From Paenibacillus amylolyticus (GTDB lineage: Bacteria; Bacillota; Bacilli; Paenibacillales; Paenibacillaceae): a stretch of DNA of 64,000 nucleotides. The position numbers and the translations under genes were made by a program. The notes under the pieces were generated by a model. The model searched no databases and was not told where the DNA came from. It worked only from the letters and a program-made list of their open reading frames with translations. Location: positions 124,001-188,000 of the forward strand of contig NZ_RIAS01000011.1 in NCBI RefSeq assembly GCF_003719335.1. Reading direction: 5' to 3'. This document shows positions 34,721 to 44,581 of this stretch, piece after piece (position 1 is the stretch's first letter; every line of letters starts with the position of its first letter).

Positions 34721-37700
34721 TTAATAACTTTCCGATGTAATCAAGTCAAGATCGTCGATATGAACCTCAGGGTTCGTCACCACTTGTTGAATGATAGAAA
34801 CAAAGTGTTTTTGAATTTGTTCAACCGTAGCGATGTCATATAGCTTAGCATTGTACATTAATATGATTTTCATTTGCTCATGGGGTTTAATAATTAAAGT
34901 AAAATCGAAACTATTGTGTTCCGTTCCCCCAACATTCGAGATTTCAAGCGGCATTTCACCTATTTTGCCCAAATCCTCCAGTCGATCCTGTACCGGAAAA
35001 TTTTGATACACGACCACATGGCTAATCAAGGCTTGTTTTTGCTTAGTCAAATTTTGAATATCATATAACGAGTACGTATCATACGCATGTGAATCCACAG
35101 CTTGTACTTGGGTCCTTTTCATCAGTGTGATAAAGGATTCTTCGCCCTCAGCCCGAATACGAACAGGAATGGCATTAATAAATAGTCCAATCATGCTTTC
35201 AATCCCAGGAATAACTGGTGGTCTGCCCGATACAACACTGCCAAATACGACATCTTTACTTTCATTATATTGCTGCAGTAATACGCCCCACGCGGTTTGC
35301 ATAAATGTATGCACCGTCACCTGTTGTTGCTCCGCGATTTGTTTCATTCTCTGAACCAGTGCCTCATCCAAATGACAGTTTAGCGTTCTGGAATCCTGTC
35401 TTTCATGCTGCGGTTTAGTTTTCCCTCCAGGTAATCTGGTTTGTCCCTCATAACCTTCTAGGTACCGACTCCAGTAGGTTATCGCTCCTTCATTGTCCTG
35501 CTGCTCCAACCATTCGATGAATTCACTATAGGGTGTTAACAGGCTCATTTCAGGTTTTCGATTTTCCCGAATCGCAAAATAATTTTCGAAAATCTCTTTG
35601 CTGATCAGAGACATACACCAGCCATCCATCAAAATATGATGAAAACTCCAAATGACATGATAATTTTCTGGGGCTGTTCGTATAACAGACATCCGTATTA
35701 ACGAATCTTTTTGCAAGTCGAATCCTCTAGCCTGATCCTGCTTGATGTGTTGCTCGATATACGTTTTACGCTGCGATTCGCTTATGCCTGTTATATCCTC
35801 AACTTTAAATTCAAATTTCTTCTCTTGATAAACAATTTGAAGGGGAATGTCCAGCATTCCAGTGTAAAAATTAGTTCTTAATATCGCATGTTTTTGCATG
35901 ATTTGATCCAGGCTTTGTGCAAAAGAGGCAATATCCAAATCTCCGGCCATATCAAACAAGATTTGTACAAAGTACGCACCCGAAACGGGATTCCGCTCAC
36001 TTTCGTACAGCATTTCCTTTTGCAAAGGGGTAAGTGGATACACATTCTCAATTTGACCGATACTTCGGGTATACTCAACCATTTGATTCCATTGCTCTAT
36101 CGTCAATCCCTTAAGTGAAAGATCACTTGGGGTAAGCTCCCTTTGTTCTTTAGTGATGCAATGCTCGATTACTTTACGAAGGTTTTCCTTATAAGAATAG
36201 GCCAGCTGCTCCATCGTTTCTCGTTGATATTGTTTCTGACTATAATTGATGGACAGTGACAACTCCCCTTCTACAACGATACTGTTGATATTAAGCACAA
36301 ACGGTCTCTTGTTATTTTCACTAACGGAAGGTCCACTGGAATAGGTCGAAAATTGAATACCAGCCTGGTCCGAATCCTGGTTTATTTGACCCATATAATT
36401 AAAACTGATTTCGGGATTTTGCTCTAATTGGTCTTCTTCAATCCATGCTGACAAGTACCTTAAGATCCCGTAACCGATCCCTTTACTCGGGACCTGGCGC
36501 AGTCTTTCCTTGACAGACTTGATTCTTTTGGATATGTCAGCTCCCGTTTCCATCGTAATCATGACTGGATACATGCTCGTAAACCATCCCACGGTACGTG
36601 TAATATCCAGCTCTGGAACAATATCCTCCCTGCCGTGCCCTTCCAGGTTCACGACCACTTTATCCATGCCTGTCCAATCATGAACCGCCATTCCCAAAGC
36701 CGTTAGCAAAATGTCATTAATCTCCGTATTGTACGCACGATGGGTCTGTTTTAATAACTGCTCCGTTTCCTCTGCCGTCCAATGCAAGGTAATCGTTTCG
36801 CTGTCTTTTCCAATGCTTTCTTTACAATCCATATCTTTAGGCAACGGAGTTCGCTCGACTTGATCCACAGAACACCAGTAAGCATATTCCTGCTTCATCA
36901 CAGGCTGAACAGCAAAGGCGGATAACTCTTCTGCCCATTGTTTAAACGACGTCGTTTTTGGAGGCAGGCAGATTTCTTCCCCTCTGAGGAACTGATCATA
37001 CCCCGTTTGAATATCTTCATACAAAATACGCCATGATACCCCATCAATCACCAGATGATGAATGGCAAAGAGCAAATGATCCCCTTCAGCGCATTGAAAC
37101 AAGCCGAGTTTTATCAATGGACCGTGAGACAGATCCAAGCTGCTCTGGATTTCTTTTGCTTTCATTTCAATCAAGGGTGCCGGATCAGTTTCATTCTTCA
37201 GATCGAAGATATGCAAACTGTATAATCCCTCTTCTTCAGTTCCACGGTTCCACGCTTGATATCCGCCCTCTGGTACTTGACGATAAACGATGCGAAGGGC
37301 ATCATGCTGCTTGACGATTTTGTTCATGATGCTGTGAATGAAGCCGATATCGAACCCATCTTTGCGGAAGAACATCATTTCCTGGTTGTAATGATGTGCG
37401 TCCACCATGTTTTGATCAAAGAACCAGCGCTGAACGGGTGTCAGTCTGACTTCCCCTGTCACTTCCCCTTGATCATAAGAAGTGTTCACAGAGGTGACGT
37501 GTTCACTTAATTGGGATACGACCGGATAGGTGAAAAAATGCTTCATTTCCACTTTATAGCCTGACTGAAGCAATCGTGACGCCACTTGAATACATTTGAT
37601 TGAATCTCCCCCGAGCTCAAAGAAATGATCTGATCTGCTGATTCTCTGAACACCAAGCACGGCTTCCCAGGCGGAGATAATTGCTTGTTCTACTGGGCTC

Positions 37701-40700
37701 TGCGGTGCCTCATATTCGGCTATCTGATCTACATGTTTTTGGGGTAAAGGTAATGCCTTCCGGTCAACCTTACCATTGGAAGTTAACGGAATATGATCTA
37801 CATGAACAAAATAAGACGGGATCATGTAATCCGGGATTTCATGAGCTAATGCTGATCTAATCTCCTTGGCTGACAATGCACTGCTACCTTTCCAATAAGC
37901 ACATAATTGCTTGGATCCGTCCTCCTGTTCATGGGCGATTACAACCGCTTCTTGGATCGTTTCTATTTTTAAAATAGCGGTCTCCACTTCTCCCAGTTCA
38001 ATTCGATAACCCCGAATTTTCACCTGCTGATCGATCCGTCCCAAATATTCAATATTTCCATCTTCCAGCCATCTGGCTGCATCTCCAGTTCGGTACATCT
38101 TTCCTTCAGTGATCCAGGCACGTTCTACGAATTTCTCTGCTGTCAACTCAGGGCGATTCAGATATCCCCTGGCCAGTCCCTCTCCTGCGACATATAACTC
38201 TCCCGGAGCACCAATCGGCTGCAGCTGTTGATGCGTGTTCAATATATAGGTCTGCAGTGTCGGGATCGGTTTACCAATGTTGCTTTTTCCAGCCTGTATC
38301 TCAATTTCAGTAATTTCCTTATAGGTCACATGAACGGTGGTTTCCGTTATGCCATACATATTGATTAACTGAATAGATGGATATTTCTCTCTCCAGTTTT
38401 TTAATAAAGCCGGATTGAGAGCTTCCCCTCCAAAAATCACTTTTCTTACATTCAGCCTTTCTTCTTGACTTGTTAACTCCTCCTGAAGGAGATGGTAGAA
38501 ATACGTTGGCGTTTGATTCAAAATGGTTACTTGCTCATCTCTTAACAATTGTAAAAATTGCTGCGGACTTCTAGCTGTCATTTGGGGGACGATAACCAGT
38601 TTGCCTCCATAGAGCAAGGCACCGTACATTTCCCATACGGAGAAATCAAAGCAAAAAGAGTGGAACAGCGTCCATGTATCTGATGATTTAAAATCAAATC
38701 TATTTTGACTGTTAAATAACAATCGAACCACATTTTTATGTTCAATGCATGTACCTTTGGGTCTCCCTGTTGTTCCCGAAGTATAGATTACGTAGGCCAG
38801 CCCTGTTCGGTACACGTTTACTCCCAAGTTGGAATCATCTTCATGGTAAACATCTAAATCGTCGAGGCAGATGCTTTCTCCTGTAAAAGAGATACGTTCC
38901 TGTACATGCCGCTGCAGCAACAATACATGTACATCCGAATCTTCAAGCATGTAATTCACACGTTCCTCTGGATATTCCGGATCAATCGGTACATACGCAC
39001 CGCCAGCTTTCAAAATCGCAAGCATTCCCACGACCATGTCTAACGATCGTTCAGCGATAATTCCAATTAACTGATCTTGTTGAATCCCTTTAGCATGCAG
39101 TGCTCTTGCCAATTGATTGGCTTTTCTGTTCAGTTCATGATAGGTAAGCTGTTGACCTTCGAACACAACCGCGACGTGTTCAGGAGTTCGTTCTACCTGT
39201 TCTTCAAACAGTCCATGAATCGTTTTGTCCATAGGGTATGTGGCCTTCGTGTCATTAAAAGATTCCAATATCTGCACTTTCTCCTGTGCTGTCATCAGGT
39301 CTATATCATCGATGGGGACATATGGATTCAGGGCGACCTGCTCTAACAGTTGAATCAAGTGCCCTTGGATCCGTTCTATGCTTGCGCGATCATAGACATT
39401 GGCATTGTAGTAGAACATACATTTCATTTCTTTGCCCGGTTTGATAATCAGGTTAAAATCATAATTGGTTTGTTCATCTGCTTCTACATTCGTAATGCGA
39501 AGAACTGTCTGCTCTTGATCCCCAAACTGTTCAGTAATGCCTTGTACCGGATAATTCTCAAACACGAGAATGTGATCAATCAAATTTTGCTTTTGCTTGG
39601 TTTCCGCTTGAATCTCGTATAATGGATACGTTTCATGCGGATGCGAAGCGACAGCTTGCTCCTGAATCCGTTTCATCATCGCCGCGAATGTTTCGTTTCC
39701 TTGCGTTTGAATTCGCACAGGGATCGTATTAATGAATAGGCCGATCATACGTTCAACACCAGCAATCCCTGCGGGTCTGCCTGATACCACACTCCCAAAT
39801 ACGACATCCGCACTGTTGTTGTATTTCTGCAGCAACATTCCCCAAGCCGTCTGCATCAGCGTGTTCAGCGTTACCTGATTCTGACTTGCAACCTGTGTGA
39901 TGCGTTCAGTTAATTCCTGACTTAGTGGGCAAATTAGATTTTCGGATTGATATTCGCTGCTTTTTCGAAGGTTATGCTCTTTTGGCAAAGCGGTCTGCTC
40001 CTCATAGCCTTCCAAGTAGTCACTCCAGTATTTCAGTGATGCTTTACGATCCTGTTTATCTAGCCATTCAATATAGTGTTTGTAAGGCGCAGCTGTTTGT
40101 TGTTCACTTTGCCGTCGTTCCAGGATTGCAAAATAACCATCGAACAGCTCCTGGATCACAAGAGAAAGACACCAGCCATCCATTAAAATATGATGATAAT
40201 TCCAAATGAAACGATAGGTTTGATCATCCGTCTGCAAAATCGATATCCGCATCAACACATCCTTGGACAAATCAAAACCTTTATTTTTATCTTTTCGAAT
40301 ATAAGCTGCCACGTATGCGTCACGATCTTCTTCCTTCATTTCTCGCAAATCTTCATATAGAATCCCATTTGGTTTATGACGGTAAACCACTTGTAGGGGA
40401 CCGTGTTTCCATCGGCTATGAAAATTCGTTCTGAGAATCGAATTCCGCTCGATCAGTTGATCCAAACTTTTAGCAAATGCTTTCACGTCTAACAACCCAT
40501 GAAGATCCAGCGTCGTTTGAAGCACATAAGCTTCCGAATTCGAATGAAGTAAATCATGAAATAACATTCCATTTTGCATCGGAGACAGCGCATATATGTC
40601 TTCAACTTCACCCATGAGTTCAGCTTCGCGAACCAGACCTTCCAACTCTTCAATGGTCATGCCTTTCAAAGATAGATCACTTGGTGTCAATTCCGGCTTC

Positions 40701-43700
40701 TCTTTGCTCAAGCAGTGTTTTATTAATTGTTGCATATGATTTTTGAAATAGGCCGCCACTCGTTCCATCGTTTCTTTGTGATACTGTGTGCGGCTGTACT
40801 TCAAGGACAATGACAACTTTCCTTCCATAATCAAAGCATTTACATCAATAAGAACATTTCTTCTATGATTCTCGCTTGCTGTAGCTCCGTCTGAATAAGG
40901 TGACATTTGCATCCCACTATGTTGAAGGTCCTGATCGAATTGTCCCAAATAGTTGAAGCTAATTTCAGGATTCAAGGTAAATGGAGTCTCTTTCCGGTGT
41001 ATACTTAAATATCTTAAAATCCCGTATCCAATCCCTTTTTTAGGGATATTGCGAAGGACCTCTTTGTTTGTTCTAATAAGCAGAGATATATTGGAATGTT
41101 CTTTCATGTTAAGCACAACGGGATATTGGCTTGTAAACCATCCGACCGTTCGTGTAATATCAAGATCCGGAATAATAGATTCTCTGCCATGTCCCTCTAG
41201 ATTCACAAGAACTTGATCACTGCCCGTCCATTGATAAATCGACATACCTAATGCAGTAAGCAAGAGATCGGCAATCTCCGTATTATACGCACGATTTGCA
41301 TGTTTCAATAGCTGTACTGTTTCCGCTGCCGTCCATTCCAGCGTTAGTTCTTCGCTGTCTTTTTCCAGGGCATCGTTCGTTCTGAAATCGGTCGGTAATG
41401 GCGTAAAGGAGGCTTGTTCCATTTCTCTCCAGTAGTCCAATTCCTGTTTCATAACTTCGCTGTCCGCATACAACTGCAGCTGCTCCGCCCATAATTGAAA
41501 CGATGCCGTTTTCTGTGGTAGCTGCATCGGTTTTTCAAGCATGAATTGTTCATAGCTCTTTGATATGTCTTCAATCAGAATTCGCCATGAAACCCCATCG
41601 ATCACCAAATGATGGATCACAATCAATAGATGATCGCCGTCTGCGCATCGAAATAAACACAACCTCATCAAAGGGCCGCGCTCCAAGCTGAACAACCGTT
41701 GCAGTTCATTGGCTTTCTTCGCGATTTGATGAGATGGATCTGCTAACGACGTGAAATCCATCATTTCAAACGTATAGAATGATTTTTGTGAGTCCAGCCC
41801 TTGATTCCACGGCTCATAACCTTGTTCTTTGTAATGATACTCCATGCGTAGTGCATCATGATGCTCAATCATTTTATCGAACACGTGGCGAAGGGGGGTC
41901 TCGTGAAAACCTTCTTGCCGATATAGCATAATGGACTGATTATAGTGATGGGGATCCACCTTGTACTGCTCAAAAAACCAATGTTGGATAGGCGTCAGTG
42001 ACACTTTGCCCGTAACGGTTCCCTGCTCTGATGTTGTGCTCACGGGCTGAACATGCGGAATCAGGCTTGCAATGGTTGGGTTCTTAAACAGATGTTCCAT
42101 CTGTACCTGATAACCGGCCTGATATAACCTCGACGAAACTTGAATGGATTTAATCGAATCGCCGCCCAGCTCGAAAAAATTATCCCGGAGTCCAATGTTT
42201 TGTACCCCCAGCACACTTTCCCAGATAGATACCAGCTGTTGTTCCATGATGGTACGCGGCGCTTCGTATTGCATTCCCTTCAGCATATGTTCTTTGGGAG
42301 AAGGCAGTGCTTTGCGATCCACCTTTCCATTGGACGTAAGCGGCATCTGATCCAGCTGTACAAAATAGGATGGAATCATGTAGCTTGGCAAATGCCAAGC
42401 TAACTCTTCCCGTAGCTCCGCAATGGTCATTGCTTCTGCTCCTACGAAATAGCCACATAATTGCTTTGTTCCCGCTTCATCTTCAATAGCGATCACGATA
42501 GCCTCTTGAATCCGGGTTATATTTAAAAGGGCACCCTCCACTTCACCAAGTTCAATCCGGTATCCACGAATTTTCTCTTGATGGTCCATTCTTCCGATAT
42601 ATTCAATATTTCCATCGGGCAGCCATCTTGCAAAGTCACCCGTCTTGTACATCTTCGCTCCAGCTACAAACGGATCATCGACAAACTTCTCTGCCGTCAG
42701 GTCAGAGCGATTCAAGTAACCTCTGGCGATCCCCGCTCCCGCTACACATAATTCTCCCTGCACTCCAACAGGCTGCAATTCACGGTGTTCACTTAAAATG
42801 TAGACTCTATTGTTCGCAATTGGCTTTCCAATCGAGATATATTGCTCCGTCGAGTTGATCGGAAGAACAGTAGATACCACACTATTTTCAGTCGGGCCAT
42901 ACTCGTTACATACTTCGATCCGTGGATTGATATGTTTCAATCGATGTATTAAAGAAGGCACAATTTTCTCTCCCGCTGCGACTACATTTTTCATCGAAGC
43001 CCAATCCGCAGCTTGCGCTTGTTCCAAAAGAGTCATCAAGAAACTAGGCGGGCTTTGAATATGCGTAATTGCCTGTGTTTTGATCATCGAATTGATGGCC
43101 ACCGCATCTTTACACTGCTGCCCGTTCAATACGTACACGGTTGATCCAGAGATAATCGGGCCAAAAAAGTGAGTAATGAACGAATCAAACACAAAGGGAT
43201 TCAGCATTAACACCCTGTCGTTTCCGCTAAAATGATAAAAGTCCGATTTCCATTGCAAGGAATTCACAATGCTGGCGTGTTCAATCATGACACCTTTGGG
43301 GTTGCCCGTTGTCCCTGACGTGTAGATCATATATGCTAGGTCACTATCACTGGCCGAATACTCCAGATTTAAATGACTGTTACTGCAGTGGGCATCATCT
43401 TCGAGAAAGACAGACGTACCCTCATATGATTCAGGTATTTGGATGTGACTGTGATGCAGCAACCAAGCCGCATTTGAGTCCTCAAGGATAAACTGGATAC
43501 GATCTGCCGGATATTCTGGATCAATGGGAACGTATGCCCCCCCAGCTTTCAGAACACCCAATAATCCCACAATCATTTCCAGCGATCGTTCTGCCATGAT
43601 TCCAACGAATTGCCCTGTCTGCAATCCCTTTGCTTGAAGTGTGCGAGCCAATTGATTGGACTGTTGATTTAAATCTTTGTAGGTTAATACACTGCTCTCA

Positions 43701-44545
43701 AATACGACTGCAGGGTGATCCGGCGTCCGCTCCACCTGTTCTTCAAATAATTGATGCATTAACTTATGCTGTGGATAAGCCACTTTTGTATCGTTAAAAT
43801 CGAACAACAGTTTGTTCCTTTCGGAAACTGACAACAGTTCGACGCGACTTAACTCCAGATCGGGTTGGTTCAATAGAATAGCGAACAATTGATCGAGATG
43901 CTCTGCAGCTTGAACCATATAATCTCGATCATAACGCTCTGCGTCATAGGTTAATTTTAATTGAATAGTCTCGTTATCCAGATCAAACTGAAATATCGTG
44001 GCTGCTCTTACGTTATTGTCATCAGAAACCGTTTGAGCTTTCCCTAATGAAACCAATGTATGGATCATAGGTACGTGATTCGAATCGTACTCAATGCTTA
44101 AACGTTCAACCATTTTTCTGAAAGAGATTCGTTGATGTTGAACAGCCTCACTGAAACTGACCTTCATTTGATTAAATATAGACTTGAAAGACATCGTATG
44201 ATCGATATTATTTTTTAAGAGGAGAACCTTATTTGACAGCGTCAGGTCACTGTTCTTCTCTTCCATCGCTCTCATGCCCATAATTATTTGGGTTTCATTG
44301 GTGTATTTATATAAAAGACACTGAACTCCGGATAATAATATCGTGTACATGGCCATTGGGATGTTTCTTGAAATAGATTTGATTTTAGTAGATACTCCGT
44401 CTGATAATGGTTTATTAATGTAATTTTGTTGGTTTATATCGTATGTGTGTTTGGAATTGATCTTGCAATAAGGCAAATGAACAAGAACATCATCTTCTTG
44501 GAATCGGCTCTCCCAATACAATTCTTGTTTCTTAAATATAGACAT
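34721..44545 (-). CDS. Non-ribosomal peptide synthetase, two modules with epimerases, ends in a C domain
   Basis: About 3,274 residues; numbers count from the upstream TTG of the frame. Order: C-terminal half of a condensation domain without HHxxxDG (5-245); A1 (250-755); PCP1 with LGGDSIKS (Ser about 801); E1 (855-1290) with HHLVIDG, EGHGRE and RTVGWFTS; C (1320-1765) with HHILMDG; A2 (1770-2260); PCP2 LGGDSIKC (about 2319); E2 (2365-2815); C (2838-3278) with HHILMDG. No thioesterase. Pocket residues read by alignment to GrsA: A1 D-S-T-Q-V-A-E-V-V-K, no confident match; A2 D-F-W-N-I-G-M-V-H-K, the standard threonine code. Products after epimerisation would be D-X and D-allo-Thr. ATG at 44545 after GGGGTG; an in-frame TTG lies 12 nt upstream. 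It is 36 nt from the first synthetase and in one operon with it. Confidence 0.9.
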   Translation of the reverse strand: MSIFKKQELYWESRFQEDDVLVHLPYCKINSKHTYDINQQNYINKPLSDGVSTKIKSISRNIPMAMYTILLSGVQCLLYKYTNETQIIMGMRAMEEKNSDLTLSNKVLLLKNNIDHTMSFKSIFNQMKVSFSEAVQHQRISFRKMVERLSIEYDSNHVPMIHTLVSLGKAQTVSDDNNVRAATIFQFDLDNETIQLKLTYDAERYDRDYMVQAAEHLDQLFAILLNQPDLELSRVELLSVSERNKLLFDFNDTKVAYPQHKLMHQLFEEQVERTPDHPAVVFESSVLTYKDLNQQSNQLARTLQAKGLQTGQFVGIMAERSLEMIVGLLGVLKAGGAYVPIDPEYPADRIQFILEDSNAAWLLHHSHIQIPESYEGTSVFLEDDAHCSNSHLNLEYSASDSDLAYMIYTSGTTGNPKGVMIEHASIVNSLQWKSDFYHFSGNDRVLMLNPFVFDSFITHFFGPIISGSTVYVLNGQQCKDAVAINSMIKTQAITHIQSPPSFLMTLLEQAQAADWASMKNVVAAGEKIVPSLIHRLKHINPRIEVCNEYGPTENSVVSTVLPINSTEQYISIGKPIANNRVYILSEHRELQPVGVQGELCVAGAGIARGYLNRSDLTAEKFVDDPFVAGAKMYKTGDFARWLPDGNIEYIGRMDHQEKIRGYRIELGEVEGALLNITRIQEAIVIAIEDEAGTKQLCGYFVGAEAMTIAELREELAWHLPSYMIPSYFVQLDQMPLTSNGKVDRKALPSPKEHMLKGMQYEAPRTIMEQQLVSIWESVLGVQNIGLRDNFFELGGDSIKSIQVSSRLYQAGYQVQMEHLFKNPTIASLIPHVQPVSTTSEQGTVTGKVSLTPIQHWFFEQYKVDPHHYNQSIMLYRQEGFHETPLRHVFDKMIEHHDALRMEYHYKEQGYEPWNQGLDSQKSFYTFEMMDFTSLADPSHQIAKKANELQRLFSLERGPLMRLCLFRCADGDHLLIVIHHLVIDGVSWRILIEDISKSYEQFMLEKPMQLPQKTASFQLWAEQLQLYADSEVMKQELDYWREMEQASFTPLPTDFRTNDALEKDSEELTLEWTAAETVQLLKHANRAYNTEIADLLLTALGMSIYQWTGSDQVLVNLEGHGRESIIPDLDITRTVGWFTSQYPVVLNMKEHSNISLLIRTNKEVLRNIPKKGIGYGILRYLSIHRKETPFTLNPEISFNYLGQFDQDLQHSGMQMSPYSDGATASENHRRNVLIDVNALIMEGKLSLSLKYSRTQYHKETMERVAAYFKNHMQQLIKHCLSKEKPELTPSDLSLKGMTIEELEGLVREAELMGEVEDIYALSPMQNGMLFHDLLHSNSEAYVLQTTLDLHGLLDVKAFAKSLDQLIERNSILRTNFHSRWKHGPLQVVYRHKPNGILYEDLREMKEEDRDAYVAAYIRKDKNKGFDLSKDVLMRISILQTDDQTYRFIWNYHHILMDGWCLSLVIQELFDGYFAILERRQSEQQTAAPYKHYIEWLDKQDRKASLKYWSDYLEGYEEQTALPKEHNLRKSSEYQSENLICPLSQELTERITQVASQNQVTLNTLMQTAWGMLLQKYNNSADVVFGSVVSGRPAGIAGVERMIGLFINTIPVRIQTQGNETFAAMMKRIQEQAVASHPHETYPLYEIQAETKQKQNLIDHILVFENYPVQGITEQFGDQEQTVLRITNVEADEQTNYDFNLIIKPGKEMKCMFYYNANVYDRASIERIQGHLIQLLEQVALNPYVPIDDIDLMTAQEKVQILESFNDTKATYPMDKTIHGLFEEQVERTPEHVAVVFEGQQLTYHELNRKANQLARALHAKGIQQDQLIGIIAERSLDMVVGMLAILKAGGAYVPIDPEYPEERVNYMLEDSDVHVLLLQRHVQERISFTGESICLDDLDVYHEDDSNLGVNVYRTGLAYVIYTSGTTGRPKGTCIEHKNVVRLLFNSQNRFDFKSSDTWTLFHSFCFDFSVWEMYGALLYGGKLVIVPQMTARSPQQFLQLLRDEQVTILNQTPTYFYHLLQEELTSQEERLNVRKVIFGGEALNPALLKNWREKYPSIQLINMYGITETTVHVTYKEITEIEIQAGKSNIGKPIPTLQTYILNTHQQLQPIGAPGELYVAGEGLARGYLNRPELTAEKFVERAWITEGKMYRTGDAARWLEDGNIEYLGRIDQQVKIRGYRIELGEVETAILKIETIQEAVVIAHEQEDGSKQLCAYWKGSSALSAKEIRSALAHEIPDYMIPSYFVHVDHIPLTSNGKVDRKALPLPQKHVDQIAEYEAPQSPVEQAIISAWEAVLGVQRISRSDHFFELGGDSIKCIQVASRLLQSGYKVEMKHFFTYPVVSQLSEHVTSVNTSYDQGEVTGEVRLTPVQRWFFDQNMVDAHHYNQEMMFFRKDGFDIGFIHSIMNKIVKQHDALRIVYRQVPEGGYQAWNRGTEEEGLYSLHIFDLKNETDPAPLIEMKAKEIQSSLDLSHGPLIKLGLFQCAEGDHLLFAIHHLVIDGVSWRILYEDIQTGYDQFLRGEEICLPPKTTSFKQWAEELSAFAVQPVMKQEYAYWCSVDQVERTPLPKDMDCKESIGKDSETITLHWTAEETEQLLKQTHRAYNTEINDILLTALGMAVHDWTGMDKVVVNLEGHGREDIVPELDITRTVGWFTSMYPVMITMETGADISKRIKSVKERLRQVPSKGIGYGILRYLSAWIEEDQLEQNPEISFNYMGQINQDSDQAGIQFSTYSSGPSVSENNKRPFVLNINSIVVEGELSLSINYSQKQYQRETMEQLAYSYKENLRKVIEHCITKEQRELTPSDLSLKGLTIEQWNQMVEYTRSIGQIENVYPLTPLQKEMLYESERNPVSGAYFVQILFDMAGDLDIASFAQSLDQIMQKHAILRTNFYTGMLDIPLQIVYQEKKFEFKVEDITGISESQRKTYIEQHIKQDQARGFDLQKDSLIRMSVIRTAPENYHVIWSFHHILMDGWCMSLISKEIFENYFAIRENRKPEMSLLTPYSEFIEWLEQQDNEGAITYWSRYLEGYEGQTRLPGGKTKPQHERQDSRTLNCHLDEALVQRMKQIAEQQQVTVHTFMQTAWGVLLQQYNESKDVVFGSVVSGRPPVIPGIESMIGLFINAIPVRIRAEGEESFITLMKRTQVQAVDSHAYDTYSLYDIQNLTKQKQALISHVVVYQNFPVQDRLEDLGKIGEMPLEISNVGGTEHNSFDFTLIIKPHEQMKIILMYNAKLYDIATVEQIQKHFVSIIQQVVTNPEVHIDDLDLITSESY

Positions 44546-44581
44546 ACGACACCCCAATCAGAATTTATATTTTATATTCAC

